A stretch of DNA of 64,000 nucleotides from Siderastrea radians (GCA_964017195.1 OZ024895.1:19767034-19831033); one strand, 5' to 3'. Shown: positions 46,174-57,027, counted from the first letter of the stretch. Made by a program: numbers and translations. Notes: a model not told the origin generated them from the letters alone.

Positions 46174-46423
46174 TTAAGTTGAATTATTGCTATTCATTAG
46201 TCTGTAGAGTTATCGTTTTAAATAACATTTAATAGGTTAATTTCACCAATTTCAGCAATTGCACCATTGTCACTAATTTACCACGTTATTTACCACGTTG
46301 TTCACAACGTTATTGTTCAGCCAATAGTGGCTAGAGGTCCAGTGAAAGGTCCTCTGTAGAGCAACATGGCCTTACGTTTACCCCGTGTGAATCGTCAATC
46401 CATTTGCTCAGCTCATCGTGTAT
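46174..46423. other. No gene recognised
   Basis: ACCACGTTATTTACCACGTTG at 46281 is a short internal repeat. A minus reading DELSKWIDDSHGVN next to 46424 may be the other half of the reverse transcriptase at 47255-47480. Confidence 0.35.
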
Positions 46424-47268
46424 AGACCTTTTTACCGATACAGTAGCCACACTAATTTTTGTGATAATAGGTTTTTAGCATGTACTGGGGAAATAGATTT
46501 TGGCCTGGGAAAACACTTGTAAAACCTTGGGAAACTTCTGAAAACCTGGGAAACTTCAAAACCTTGGAGGAACTCACTGACTGCGGGGAGGTTCGGGATC
46601 TATTGCAGCAAGAATATCGAGGAGACAGTAGATCATCCAGAACTTGTTTCCAACGTAGTCTTTACCTTCCAGAACGTAACCGACGCCTCAGCCGGGGGTT
46701 TAGCCCACGGGCCGTATTCCGACTAATATTTTACAAAGCACTTATATTTAAAGGTAAGCTAGTGATGCGATACTAGTTACATCATATCCTAAGGAGTTAG
46801 ATTACAGAACATCACAATAATTTTTGAGAGTCTATTGGATGAAACTGAACGATATCCTTAAACATTAATCACTCCCAAAAGTACACAGGTGGATCGCAGC
46901 TTCTAACAGGTTGAGTTACAGCCTTAACGCTTATTACAGTAAACTGTTATAATCTGACAAAACAGTTTACGCCTCAATAGTAAATAACAATGGGTTGTAT
47001 TTACGGCTGCTAAAGAACTTGATATTTTCTACGTTGGCTTTTTATATTTTCATCAGCGAAAGCAAAGTAAACTAAACAACAATAAATCCTCTCGTCACAT
47101 TTTGCCCCCGGGTCATCCGATAGTACTAAGGGAAATTTATTTAATATTCTTTTGCTGTGATAATGCAGCATTATCACAATAATACAATCAATCCAGTATT
47201 ATCGGATGCCCGAGAGGGGGGGGGGGGGACAAAATCAATCTAGCTGCTGTATCGGTAAAAAGGTCTAT
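46424..47268. mobile_element. TIR element with TAGACCTTTTTACCGATACAG ends
   Basis: TAGACCTTTTTACCGATACAG at 46427-46447 is the exact reverse complement of CTGTATCGGTAAAAAGGTCTA at 47247-47267. Both outer bases abut TA, compatible with a TA duplication. The interior has an ATAATACAATC/GTATTATCGGATG hairpin near 47110-47205 and G12 at 47219, but no transposase. The frame 46480-46776 (repeated ENLGNFKTLE-type text) is a tandem-repeat reading. Confidence 0.65.
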
Positions 47269-47480
47269 TGACTGAGTCTTATAGTAGGCCCAGTAGATGG
47301 TTGCATCATCAGCGTACACAAGTAGATTGACTTCCACATGCCAGAAAGAAGTTCAAGCAGTGTAATAATAGTACCTATTTCAGATATAAGAGGGGGTAGG
47401 AAGGCCTGTACGACTCCTACTTCACATCTTTGTAAGCCGCGCCTTAGATAACTCGGTCTTTCCAAGCTAAACTGTTAAAA
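47255..47480 (-). pseudogene. Degraded reverse-transcriptase fragment (LINE)
   Basis: Minus-strand reading with GVVQAFLPPLIS in the position of the conserved GxPQG...GPLLF block, then after one frame change VYADDATIYWA, the catalytic YADD box, about 35 codons later as expected. It is cut off at the terminal repeat of 46424-47268, which seems to have landed within it. Confidence 0.55.
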
Positions 47481-48190
47481 TCCCCTTCAAATATTTTATT
47501 TGTTTATTTTTATATTTATTTATTTATCTATTTTTGCTGAAAGCCGCGTCGAGAACATTAACTGCGTAGGATGCTGAATTGTAAGCGTTTCCAGCATCGT
47601 TTTATCAAATCGACAAGCATGTTGATATCCTTCGGTCTGTTCCAGCAACAAAATGCTCTTTAACAGTGAGTTTTAAACATAGGCACGCAATGCGCGCAGA
47701 GCCAATGACGTTTTTTTTCACAATATGGTTAAATTTATCCTGACAACCTATGGGACTTTACATCTCCGGTAAGTCCCCCCTAACCCCTCAGCCCCAACCC
47801 CCCCCCCCCCCACCACCACCAAAAAGATCTTGTGGTTATCCACTATAAAACCTGGTAATGATTGAGCAGCGTGACTACGCGGAGTAAAGAAACCGAAGAA
47901 AGCTCTTTATTTCACGGTTCTTCAAAGAACAGAGACAAAAACAAGTAAACTTAAACTTAAACTCACCGTCGAAAAATATTGCATACATAATTTAGGCAAA
48001 GATCAGTGGAAAGTTAACAATTTTACTTCAGAAATAAATGCAAGTTGCAGTTGAACCTTTTAATTTCTTACTTCTACTGGTGAATATCCAATACTTTTCA
48101 GTGCTCATAAACGGCCAACTTTCTAAAGGGTGCCGTTTTGACGCTCTGCGTGGTTTGCGTGACACGCGACTCGCTTTACTTTGTTTAATT
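47481..48190. other. No gene recognised
   Basis: (TTTA)n near 47497 and a C14 run at about 47797. Nothing coding. Confidence 0.4.
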
Positions 48191-48195
48191 TTTAA

Positions 48196-48579
48196 AGGGG
48201 CATAGACACGAGGATTTCGTAGATTTCTGGTCAAAACTGTGCCAAAAATATCGATAGCTAACTTTATCCCTGCCCAAAATTGTGTTTGAACATTTAAAGG
48301 AACATATTAACTTAATTTCATCAAGAGCAAACAAACCATGACCATTTAATATCGATTTAATGTCAACACGCTGAAAGAATTTGAAAAGTTTAGCCTAATT
48401 TTTTCAAATTGCAATCCATTTCCATCCGTGCCATCCGTTGCAACAGACGACAGAAAATAGTTTCAGTGAAGTAATATAGTCTTTGGTAACAAAACTAGAC
48501 CATTATTTGTGGGCGTTCATTGATGTGAGGACATATTTTTTATTTTTAAAGTGAACTTAAATAGCGTGACTATGCCCCT
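48196..48579. mobile_element. 384-bp TTAA MITE with AGGGGCATAG ends
   Basis: TTAA|AGGGGCATAGACACG on the left and CGTGACTATGCCCCT|TTAA on the right: 15-bp terminal inverted repeats with one mismatch and a TTAA target duplication. Non-coding. Same insertion habit as 23920-24578 and 44379-46173 but different ends. Confidence 0.85.
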
Positions 48580-49860
48580 TTAAGGTTTCAGACGTTTCAG
48601 TCAACCACTTACGTTCTTAGTACATTGTATTGTCAAAACAGGAGTCTGCCATCAAACGGCGTTTCTTGTATCCACAATATTTTCGTTCGAAATCGGTTTG
48701 AACTAGCGTTTATAAACACGCCTGAAACAGTTTTGCAACTATATTTATTTCCCCTGTTGATTGAAGTTGCTTGCTTTGTAATCAAGTCGGCTATAATAAT
48801 TTTCGTCTTTTTGCTTCACAAATCGACCAAAATATGTTTACATTTGTAACTTTCCCACGGTACAAAGTTATTTTTAGCGCACGTGTTTACCTACAGCCGA
48901 ATAAATTTCGTTTGCTTTGCCTTCGAACAGTACGAAAATGTTCAAATTCAGCTCCCTTTCCAGTAGATCCAACAGGTCTCTATTAGAATGCTTTGTCACA
49001 TATCTGTTGTTGTTAATCTTTCGGTACTGTTTCGGTCGGTTCGAGATGTTTTAAGTGTTGCGTTACATTCCTATCACTAAAATTACAGCTGTCAACTATG
49101 CAAATTTGCTCAACATACGCTTTACACTTTGAGCTATGAATAACCCCGAAATAACATTTAGTATCTTGTAAAGATTTTACTACATCCATCCTCTAATTCC
49201 TTGATCACCACTGTGACTTGGATTTTAATACTAGTTTCATTCAAGTTTTTCAGTTTTAGGAATAGCTAGCAACAAGCCGCGCAATTTCCGATTTAGTTTT
49301 AAATGGGGTTCATGTTTTATAACACGCACTCAAAAATGACACTGCAAATTTTAGATTCGCTGTTACCGAGAGATAATCCCGAAAAATTTTATGCTGTTTT
49401 ACTCTAGTCTTTTCACTATCGTTATTAACTTGGGCTTTAAATACTGTCTCTTTCACTGTTAATTAGGGATCGAAGTAACGTTAATTTCCATGTTCTGTTC
49501 ATACAACATCTCAAATTGGCAAGTCCATCTTGTATTTGCTGCTGTGGAAATTTGTACTTCAGTTAAGTAAACACAGGACTACAACGCGAATAAAATCCTG
49601 CCAGACCTCACGTACACAAAACAGGCATTCGAAGTAGATCCACACTTGCGAATGCAAAACACTTCAAAGCCCGGGGGACGTACTCCTATAGTATAAGCTG
49701 TATGGGTTTGTGCCGCTGATAAGGTAAGAGTTTCAGTCTCCTGAAGCACACCCCCACCCATCGTCTCACAGAATGTCCCCCCAGCCTCACAAATCGTAAG
49801 ACAGACGTCTCACGTTCGTCTCATGCTCACGTATATCGTTGATTTTTAGGCTCTGACAGT
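48580..49860. other. No gene recognised
   Basis: AT-rich. The open frame 48625-48849 (hydrophobic, PLLIEVACFVIKSAIIIFVF) could encode a membrane segment but has no splice or family support. Confidence 0.35.
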
Positions 49861-49895
49861 AGCCATATGACGTCACTAACGTGACGTCATTGGCT
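49861..49895. promoter_or_regulatory. Palindrome with two full CRE sites
   Basis: TGACGTCA at 49868-49875 and again at 49882-49889, six bases apart, inside a near-perfect palindrome AGCCA...TTGGCT that also holds a CCAAT box. TGACGTCA binds CREB/ATF-type factors in animals. It lies 1.1 kb beyond the predicted 3' end of gene B; no start site is visible near it, so function is open. Confidence 0.5.
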
Positions 49896-50960
49896 AAAAA
49901 AGAGAACGTCTTTAAACTCAAGTTTTAGTAAGGGCATAATTTGTCACTTGACGCATTCTGTCCAATCAGGGAAAATATTTGATGGATCCTGAAAAGGGAG
50001 CATCCCTCTCGTATTATACTACACTATAATGAAGACACTTTTCCCTAGCTTATATATTAGCGGCGAGGTCAGTTTGCAATCGAAGAACATATGCAGTGTT
50101 TTATTTAATTTATTTTATTAGCAATTTTATTTTCGATAGAGCTCCTTTAATGAACACCACGTCATAATCAATTAATAATCCGTTACAGGAAAATTAATAA
50201 AACAAATATTGCAAAACTGCACTTTCTTCGAAGCTCAGCTAAACCTTGATGGCTCCTTCGAGGGGAGCCTTCTTAAAAAAAACTTGCACCCTAAAGATTA
50301 ACATGCTTTTAAAAATACATCACCGTTTACTCCCTTGTGATGTAGGATACCATTTCAAAGTTGTTCACACCATAAATTCAAAGGAAGAATTGAATAACTT
50401 CGGTTGAGTTTACACGGACAATGCATACTCTGCCTTTTTTGGTACTCTTGTTAATCAGTGCAAAAGTTTCGACAAAAAATAAACATGTCCAGTCAACTTT
50501 CTTTATTTACGTCGGCGAACGCTTGATGTCAACCTAAAAAAAAGATCAATTTTGTAACAGGAAACTAAAATTTGGCCCTAACAGTGGGTGAAACATAGTA
50601 GACTGAATCCGATTTTTACTAATACAAATGTCGACAAGGATTCATTTTGAAATTGTAAGAAGAACGCAGACAATGCATTTCTTCGAGTATTAAGGCCACT
50701 TTCATGTAAAGTTCTTGCTACAAACAAACACCTAAGTTCAACAATAGTACAGTCAATAAACAAGACAACATAAGATGTTCAAAAGTCAAATTTTCAGCAT
50801 TTAACCGATGACAGTAAGTTTGAGCATAAGTAAAAGCAGTTACAAGATATCGTGACTACACGGTGAAACCCTTAAAGCAAACAACCTCTCAAAGGCGAAC
50901 ACTTGAAGTCGGTCCTTGCAATATTTCAGCCCTTTACTTTACCACTGAATGTCTGGTTTA
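49896..50960. other. Probable 3' flank of gene B
   Basis: No coding feature. On the minus strand AATAAA-type signals occur near 50500 and, densely, near 50100-50135, either of which could end the gene B transcript. Confidence 0.35.
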
Positions 50961-51009
50961 TCATAACAAGGTGACACGCCTGCCGCCTCGCGCCATTAGT
51001 GTCTTCATT
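50961..51009 (-). CDS. Gene B, possible last exon (cytoplasmic tail)
   Basis: Acceptor TTTTTGTTTGCAG before 51009. The one base taken to complete the split codon gives Ala, then MKTLMARGGRRVTLL and a stop at 50961. Basic residues right after the membrane segment fit the positive-inside rule. Another frame of the same exon reads NEDTNGARRQACHLV and onward to a stop near 50930, but the phase of the previous exon does not allow it. The acceptor is good; use of this exon is inferred. Confidence 0.45.
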
Positions 51010-51326
51010 CTGCAAACAAAAATCATGATGAAGTTTTAATACAAGTAACGTGCACAATATACGTAACAAGGTAGACCTCTGTGTGCCGTTAGTAGCCGCA
51101 TACAAAAAAAAGAACATTCCCTCCCAACCCTTACCAAATGCCATTGATACTACAAGTTAGACGACACGACTTTGAAAAGAGTGTGCGCCTACAAGACCAA
51201 TTCGCCAGACTACATCGTTTAACTTCTTATCGTAGTCCTGTACACATCAAATTTCTTTTCAGCCTTATGCTCAGTGAAAGCGGAAGACTTACCTTGCCTT
51301 TTGAGCCACAGAATATAAGCACTTAC

Positions 51327-51396
51327 GCCAGAATAATAGCCAGAAGAAAAAGAATGGCTATAACAATTCCAGGAGCTTCTGCAGGGGATAGCCCTG
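51327..51396 (-). CDS. Gene B, transmembrane (or GPI-signal) exon
   Basis: Acceptor TTCATTTCTCAG before 51396 and donor GTAAGT after 51327. It takes two bases and leaves two. It reads (A)GLSPAEAPGIVIAILFLLAIIL, a 14-residue or longer hydrophobic run after a small-residue segment. Read through the donor, the next codons are GCG TAA, so without splicing the protein ends AIILA-stop, the form of a GPI-anchor signal. With splicing to 51009 it becomes a single-pass membrane protein with a short basic tail. The sequence alone does not decide. Confidence 0.75.
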
Positions 51397-51465
51397 CTGA
51401 GAAATGAAGTCAAATAGTTATCCTTTTGCTCCCACGGCCAAATCGCGACTAGTGAAATGTGGTTA

Positions 51466-51957
51466 TAATATTGAGTCTGCGGATGAAATCCTTGACTATG
51501 AACGTCCAAATTAAAACTACTGAGTAAATGCTTTTCTCTGGTATCGTTTCTTAGGCTGTAAAAGGCGGTTCTACTTTGGAGGTCGTGGGTGAAATTCTGA
51601 GATGTTGCCATTCAAATCAGTAAAAACTACTGAGCATTACTTTCCTCTGGTACCCGTTCATTACCGACTTTGGAAAGTGGTTCTAACCTCTGAGTTGTGG
51701 ATGAAATCCTAAAGTGTGACTATTCAAATTAAAGCTACTGAGCAGTAATTTCCTGTGGTGCTGTTTATCATGCTGTACAAGATGGTTCTAACTTTTGGGT
51801 CTGTGGATGAAATTCAAAAGTGTGACTATTCAAATGAAAGCTACTGAGCAGTACTTTCCTGTGGTGCTGTTTATTATGCTGTACAAGGTGGTTCTAGCCT
51901 TTGAGTCTGTGGATGAAATCACTCAAACGAAAGCTCTTGAGCAGTACTTTCCTGTGG
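51466..51957 (+). repeat. Intronic minisatellite, ~107-bp unit
   Basis: Four to five diverged units each with AAAGCTACTGAGCAGTACTT, TGGTTCTA(A/G)C and GTGGATGAAAT; clear starts at about 51517, 51624, 51731 and 51837. It lies in the intron between the stalk and membrane exons of gene B. Confidence 0.8.
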
Positions 51958-52024
51958 TAATCTAAAAGTATATTATTTCACAAATAATATTTTACACTAG
52001 ATCACACAACTTGGACCAGTTTAC

Positions 52025-52135
52025 CGTTTTGTTTGTCCTTTTGGCTGTTTTTATCTGTATTTCTTTTGCCAGGTTCTGTTCCAGGTTCTGTGTCCGGTTT
52101 TGTGCCACGTTCTGTGCTAGGTGCCGTTGGTGAGA
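52025..52135 (-). CDS. Gene B, Thr/Pro-rich stalk exon
   Basis: Acceptor GACTTACAG before 52135 and donor GTAAAC after 52025 (weaker than consensus). Two bases in, one base out, matching the phases of both neighbours. It reads SPTAPSTERGTKPDTEPGTE and on to a Lys/Asn-rich end, with a short GTEP repeat. Low-complexity linkers of this type hold a ligand-binding head away from the membrane and are often O-glycosylated. Confidence 0.7.
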
Positions 52136-52368
52136 CTGTAAGTCATTCAAGAAATAGGTCAAAATTAAAAATTAATACAACGAGCATCTTTCAACCCTCT
52201 TAGACTTGAATGCGTATTAGATGTAAAGCCTATACCTTGCATACCTTTGAGCTTATTAGCACGAGAAAACTGGTCAAAATGTACTGGATATGTCTGATGC
52301 TCTGCTTTACTCCGCGATTTACTGCATCAAAATCTAGTAAACTAAAATCCTAATTATAACTACTTAAT

Positions 52369-52430
52369 CCAATTAAATAACTCTTTCGCTGAAATTAAAG
52401 AAATCGAAAGAGTTATTTGATTGGATTGCA
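52369..52430. repeat. Short hairpin in gene B intron
   Basis: CCAATTAAATAACTCTTTCG and CGAAAGAGTTATTTGATTGG are inverse repeats 20 bp long, around a 20-bp loop. Probably the end of a small mobile element. Confidence 0.7.
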
Positions 52431-52925
52431 GGTGGTAACTTCAGTTCAGGCTTCATAAAGGCATACTGCTGTTTTCAAAGGTTCGTATGGAGAGGATGGG
52501 AAAGCAAGGGGCTTCGTTATGGACGGGATTATTACGGATTTTGTTCAAAACTACGATGAAATTAAAACTACTGGTGCCTCTGTCGTACACGAACTGCAAC
52601 TAGAACATAATAATATCAAAATTAGGATCATAGCCCCGAAAAAAGCTTAGTTTAAAGTAGCTAGAACTGCTTTGTTGAATGTGTAAACTTTTCCTTTAAG
52701 AAATGACAAGCAACTAGATTTTAAGAGTTGTTCTTTATATTGTTTTTTGTACTTCAGTAATATATACAGGCGACTTCAAGTTCTGTACTAGATTGTATTG
52801 CTGTATTGCATCATTGATAGCAATACAGGAAAACTTGCCAGTTTGCTTCCCAGTGACGGTTAATTAATGTTAAGAATTCAAAGATACCTAATTGTCTTTA
52901 ACAGTTTTGTGCGTTATTGACTTAC

Positions 52926-53386
52926 TAAAGCCAGAGAATCCAGTTTTGATACAAGTCCTGTTTGGCTTGTCTGCAAAATACTTGAACGGCTTAAGCTTGG
53001 AACAGTCAGGGAGACCCGTATCAGGTAGAAAATCAGAGACTTGTTGAGAAATCTGCAACTTCACAGCGCCAATAACTTGATTGAGAGGTCCGCTACATTC
53101 CCTAAATATTGCCTCACAATCCTCTTTACAGTATTCGATAACTGTGTTGTCCTGGTAGCAAGGCTGTAATGTGTATTGGCAGAACATGTTTAGCAGGATA
53201 TAACGGCACTTCTCGTCCCTCCCAACAAACAGGTCAGTTACTTTGGTTACTAATGTGAGGAACTGTTCAGTGCCAAGCAAGCCAAACCTGTTGTCAACAA
53301 AACGTGGAGTATGCCTGTAGGTAAGAAGCGTGGTGTTTATTGAATTGCTACAGACTTTTCCTCGATACGGCATGCATGTGCCTCCG
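52926..53386 (-). CDS. Gene B, Frizzled-type cysteine-rich domain exon
   Basis: A 461-bp exon with acceptor TTTCTTTCAG before 53386 and donor GTAAGT after 52926; one base in, one base out. It encodes about 153 residues with ten cysteines in the order of an FZ domain: GGTCMPYRGKVCSN at the start, a 50-residue middle, EKCRYILLNMFCQYTLQPC, YCKEDCEAIFRECSGPL, then LPDCSKLKPF and NRTC. C-x-P-Y-RG-x-x-C is the usual opening of FZ domains in ROR and MuSK receptors, and the first eight Cys match the fold. FZ domains bind lipid-modified Wnt proteins or act in adhesion. No kinase exon is seen downstream in the window. Confidence 0.9.
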
Positions 53387-54118
53387 CTGAAAGAAAGAAA
53401 AAAACGAAAAACAGAGAAAGCGATGAGAAGTGCCTCCCATTCATCCCCAAAGTGGTAATTGGTAATGGATTTTAAAGTGTTGAAATGTGATTAACAATAT
53501 TAGCTGAGAATGATCTCAAATGTCAGCATATTTTGGCGCAAATAGAAGTCTCCATGAGGCGACTGGTGATTTCACACAACCCACCCAACGAATGAACTCA
53601 TGTAAACAGCCCGAACCACAACACTGGGAACTGCAGCCCCACAGTTTGACTTCTTTGATGGCACTCGAACAGGCTGGAATGGAGCGTTGGCAAGCTTGGT
53701 ATTAGCGTCCCTTACTAAATTATGTACGCATGCGAAAGTTTAGCCGGCAAGGCCAGCGGCCTAACGGCACTGCCCGATGACACCATCCCCTGACAGAAGT
53801 TTTTATGAGGGCACAGTCGCCATGAACTGACCTTCCGGCTATTTAACACGCGGTTCTTCTCAACTGGAAGCTTCGTATTCTTCGTTTTCAACAATATGAT
53901 AACACGTTTTTGCTTGCATGAACACGATTCAGAAACAAAGTAGTTAAACAGTAGGTAGAAAGAAATGATTAGAACAAGTTCCAGCTCAGAAAATTACAAG
54001 AATTAGTATGCGTATATTTCTTGTATAGGCCATAAAAGTCAGTTCAAGAAAAAAAAAAGGATAACGCAATCATCTTCCTAGTTTCTCTTCAGAATTATTG
54101 AGATGCCACCTTTACATT

Positions 54119-54120
<2 letters not shown>
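53387..54120. other. Gene B intron; nothing recognised
   Basis: The short frame 53520-53705 has no domain. No repeat partner was noticed. Confidence 0.4.
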
Positions 54121-54172
<52 letters not shown>

Positions 54173-54173
54173 T
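54121..54173 (+). repeat. (AAT)n microsatellite
   Basis: About 17 uninterrupted AAT triplets. Confidence 0.95.
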
Positions 54174-54369
54174 TTAATATTTATATTGCGCATTTTCTAT
54201 AAGAAAAATTGAAAAGTGACGCAAAAAGGCCAGTTTTATGACTGCACATTTTGGGAATTACTGTGTATCGGCCTGCCATGAATTTGATCAAATTTCAAAA
54301 ACTGTTTCTAAAGCGAGGCAATATATCAAAATGAAATTTTCCTTGAAGAATTTTTCTCTTTGACGTGTT

Positions 54370-54500
54370 TAGTATATTAAGCGCTAATTGTTTGTCCGCA
54401 TCCTAACTGCGCACGTAATTCACGTCGCATGTCACGCCTTATGTCACGCCAAGTCATGCATCGAGCGCGTGCGCTGCGTAAGAAATATCGACAAATACAA
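54370..54500 (-). repeat. Diverged relative of the 23920-24578 MITE
   Basis: GTCCGCATCCTAACTGCGCACGTAATTCACG to ATGCATCGAGCGCGTGCGCTG is the reverse complement of sequence at about 24485-24560. The left border reads TTAAGCGC and lacks the rest of the 12-bp end. The other end was not found. Confidence 0.5.
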
Positions 54501-55302
54501 TGAGCCCATTCTTTTTTTCAATAAATCACTTGCTTTAACGGTTTTCTACATTTTGCCAAAAACAAAAAATTCTGAACGTGAAAAGTTTTAATCTTATTCC
54601 GGCTATTTCTACTCAAAAAACGATCGAATTTTTCTACAAATGCAGGTATACATGACTTTCAATTGTCCTTCTGTGAACCTAATTTTACCTGAAAAAACGA
54701 TATTACTTGCAAAAATGTATTAATCTTGAACTTGGTTAAACTACCAAAGTACATGTTTTCTCAAGTTACCGTACCCAAATTGTGAATTAGCCAATCAGAA
54801 GCCATGTTTACTGTCCTGATTTTCTACGATATCAAGTCACTGACCTGATATCCTACGATATCATGGACAGTTTGTGAAACTCGCATTTTTTTTGCAGACT
54901 TTAGAGGCGAAAATTGCAACAGAAATACAACGAAACGTAAAACTATTACATTTGTTAAACGAGAAAGTAATTTGTTTAACGGTAAGAGAGGGGAAAAAAT
55001 ACAATTTCGCGCCAAAATTGGAAGCGGCTACACTGGCGGGCGCTCGCGTGAACTTTACGGACAGCGCTGAAACTTTTTTGGTTTCAAAATGGAGCCGGAT
55101 TTTCCAAATTTCTTTCTTAACTTGGACTTCCAAGATTCAGAAAATAAAACTCCAAACAAAAGAATTAAATAAAATGGCAGGTGTTAGAGAAGAGTATTGA
55201 CGACCAGAAAAGTGTAAATACTTTTCGCTCTACAACGCCTGACTGATCACGGTAACTGAAAAAAAAAAAAAACGCCGGGTTTTAGGACGAATTTGGGTAC
55301 GG

Positions 55303-55470
55303 TAAATACCTAATCGCACCTTTTTTGGTACGTTTCGGCAGCATATCAAGCTCGTTTGGTCTCACCATGGGTATTTTGGCTCGACTGCGTCTCGCCAAAA
55401 TACGAACCATGGCTCGACCAAACTCGCCTGATATGCCGCCGAAGCGTACCAAAAAGGTACGATTAGGTAT
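55303..55470. repeat. Foldback with ~75-bp arms
   Basis: ACCTAATCGCACCTTTTTTG...TTTCGGCAGCATATCA...CCATGGGTATTTTGGC pairs with GCCAAAATACGAACCATGG...TGATATGCCGCCGAAGCG...GGTACGATTAGGT across a 10-bp centre (TCGACTGCGTC). About 85% match. Confidence 0.85.
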
Positions 55471-55486
55471 AATTACTCAAGTTTAC

Positions 55487-55590
55487 TTGTGAGGGCGCGG
55501 TGGTGTAGTGGTTAGTTCGACGCCCAGTTCTGGCCATCGTGTTGTTTACTTAGAAAAGACATTTTACCACATCTTATCAGTTGCTCGTTT
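55487..55590 (+). repeat. SINE 5' part (tRNA-derived head)
   Basis: GCGCGGTGGTGTAGTGGTTAG is an A-box-bearing tRNA head. It then jumps to CATCGTGTTGTTTACTTAG and AAAAGACATTTTACCACATC, the body seen in the same SINE family whose 3' part lies at 56829. The B box is lost by an internal deletion. Confidence 0.6.
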
Positions 55591-56700
55591 CTTAATTGGT
55601 CGAGAGCCGTGGGAGATGAGAGTCCATACCACGGCTCGCGTCATGAATGCTTGTCGCGAATGCTTGTGATCGATTTACTGTAGACTCGCACAGCGCAAAA
55701 CTTTTTTTCTGTTGTAAATTGTTAATTTTATTAAAAACTCAACCACTTCAATTGTTATAAAATTAAGAAAGAAAGAAAAATGAGAAAAGAGATAAAAGCG
55801 AACAAGAATCAGTCACATGACTGAACGAAAAAGGCGCCAAAACCTTGCGAAGTGTTGCAGCGTTTATTTCCAAAGATAAATGAATCATGAAACTGCTCCG
55901 AAGTGAACGAAGTGGCACGAGTTTTGGGGAAAACATCTTCTAATTATTGGCTCTGAAATGCAGTACGTGTTTGATTTTTCTTGAAACATTGCTGTAATCA
56001 TCGTTCAAAGCGGATTGAAGCTGCACGATTTCACCATATTAGCTGCGGGAGTTGAACCGAACAAGTTTGCAATCCATTCGCACAACGGCTCCATCATGGG
56101 CCTGTTTGATCGAACTGAAGACAGAATTTGAACTTGAACAGGTAATTTCTATGCAGTTCAGAAAAAAAATTACTGTTGCATGTTGTGAGGAACGTCAAAA
56201 TTCACCATCTTAGTTTGTTAAACACAAAGCACAAAGCGCAGTTGTTCTCAGTTTAGAGGTTGCGGACGGAATGGTAAAAGCAACACTCAAACAACTGGGA
56301 AAGCAATTCAACTCCTTTTACATGGCATCCAATTTGTATGTGAACATTTGGAGCCTTTGGAACACAGAGCTACAACGAGTGCAGGTAAACCAGTGTCAGT
56401 TTTGCCTGGTATAGCCGAAAAAAATGTCGCCCTTCCTTCCTTCATGGTAGTTTATTCAGTACTTGTTTATATTGCTTCTTTATTTTCGTACTGACTCGCA
56501 GTAAATGTGTGACAGTTTTTATTCAACGCTTCTGTCCCATTTTACTGTGTTTTGTTTTGTCTCGTCTTGATATTTCCGAGTGGAAATCCTTCCTGATGAA
56601 ACCTAACATTCAGTAAAATTTTAATGATCGACGCGACGATGAAAGAAATTATAAATTGTAAGCACAACGCTGAATGCCTAAATTCTATTTTTTTTCTGTG
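55591..56700. other. Gene B intron; nothing recognised
   Basis: GAGCCGTGGGAGATGAGAG/ATACCACGGCTCGCG near 55603-55640 is a small hairpin. No coding feature. Confidence 0.4.
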
Positions 56701-56706
56701 GTAAAA

Positions 56707-56824
56707 AACAAATTTCCTCCAGTTTTCCGTGGTATGGCCTCTTGTTTCCCACGATTTTCGTCATCTAGCTGTCAAAATAATGTGGACTCCCGAGGTGTAG
56801 CCGGAAAACTGGAGGAAATTTGTT
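56707..56824. repeat. Hairpin with 23-bp perfect arms
   Basis: AACAAATTTCCTCCAGTTTT(CCG) at 56707-56729 and its exact reverse complement at 56802-56824, with a 72-bp loop. Likely terminal repeats of a tiny element. Confidence 0.85.
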
Positions 56825-56828
56825 AACT

Positions 56829-57027
56829 TTGCCCCACATCGTCTCTCTCCACCCAGGTGTATAAATGGGTACCGGTCACATACTGCTGGGGGTAACCCTG
56901 CGATGGACTAGCATCCCGTCCAGCGGGGGAGTAGCGATACTCTCAGTTGCTTCATGCTACAGAAACCGTGATAAACTCCGGCCGGGCGGGCCTTCTTGGC
57001 TCGTGTGCAACTTTACCTTTACCTTAC
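56829..57027 (+). repeat. SINE 3' part
   Basis: CCACCCAGGTGTATAAATGG, CCTGCGATGGACTAGCATCC and GATAAACTCCGGCC are the conserved tail of a tRNA-derived SINE family whose 3' end resembles L2/CR1-type LINE ends, followed by TTTACC repeats. The tRNA head is missing (5'-truncated or replaced by the hairpin element). Confidence 0.75.

Noticed and set aside
46480..46776. 98-residue protein with ENLGNFKTLE-type text
   Set aside because: Short repeated GGGAAAC/CTTGGGAAAC sequence inside a TIR element explains it.
51219..51611. 130-codon minus frame ending AYILWLKRQGK...
   Set aside because: It crosses the membrane exon in the wrong frame; the exon with proper acceptor, donor and phase explains the hydrophobic stretch better.
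51466..51957. CRISPR array or coding repeat
   Set aside because: Whole 107-bp units diverge evenly and stops occur in every frame; a minisatellite.
54874..55200. 108-residue Lys-rich protein with coiled-coil look
   Set aside because: No domain, an equally long frame on the other strand, and it lies in a gene B intron beside repeats.
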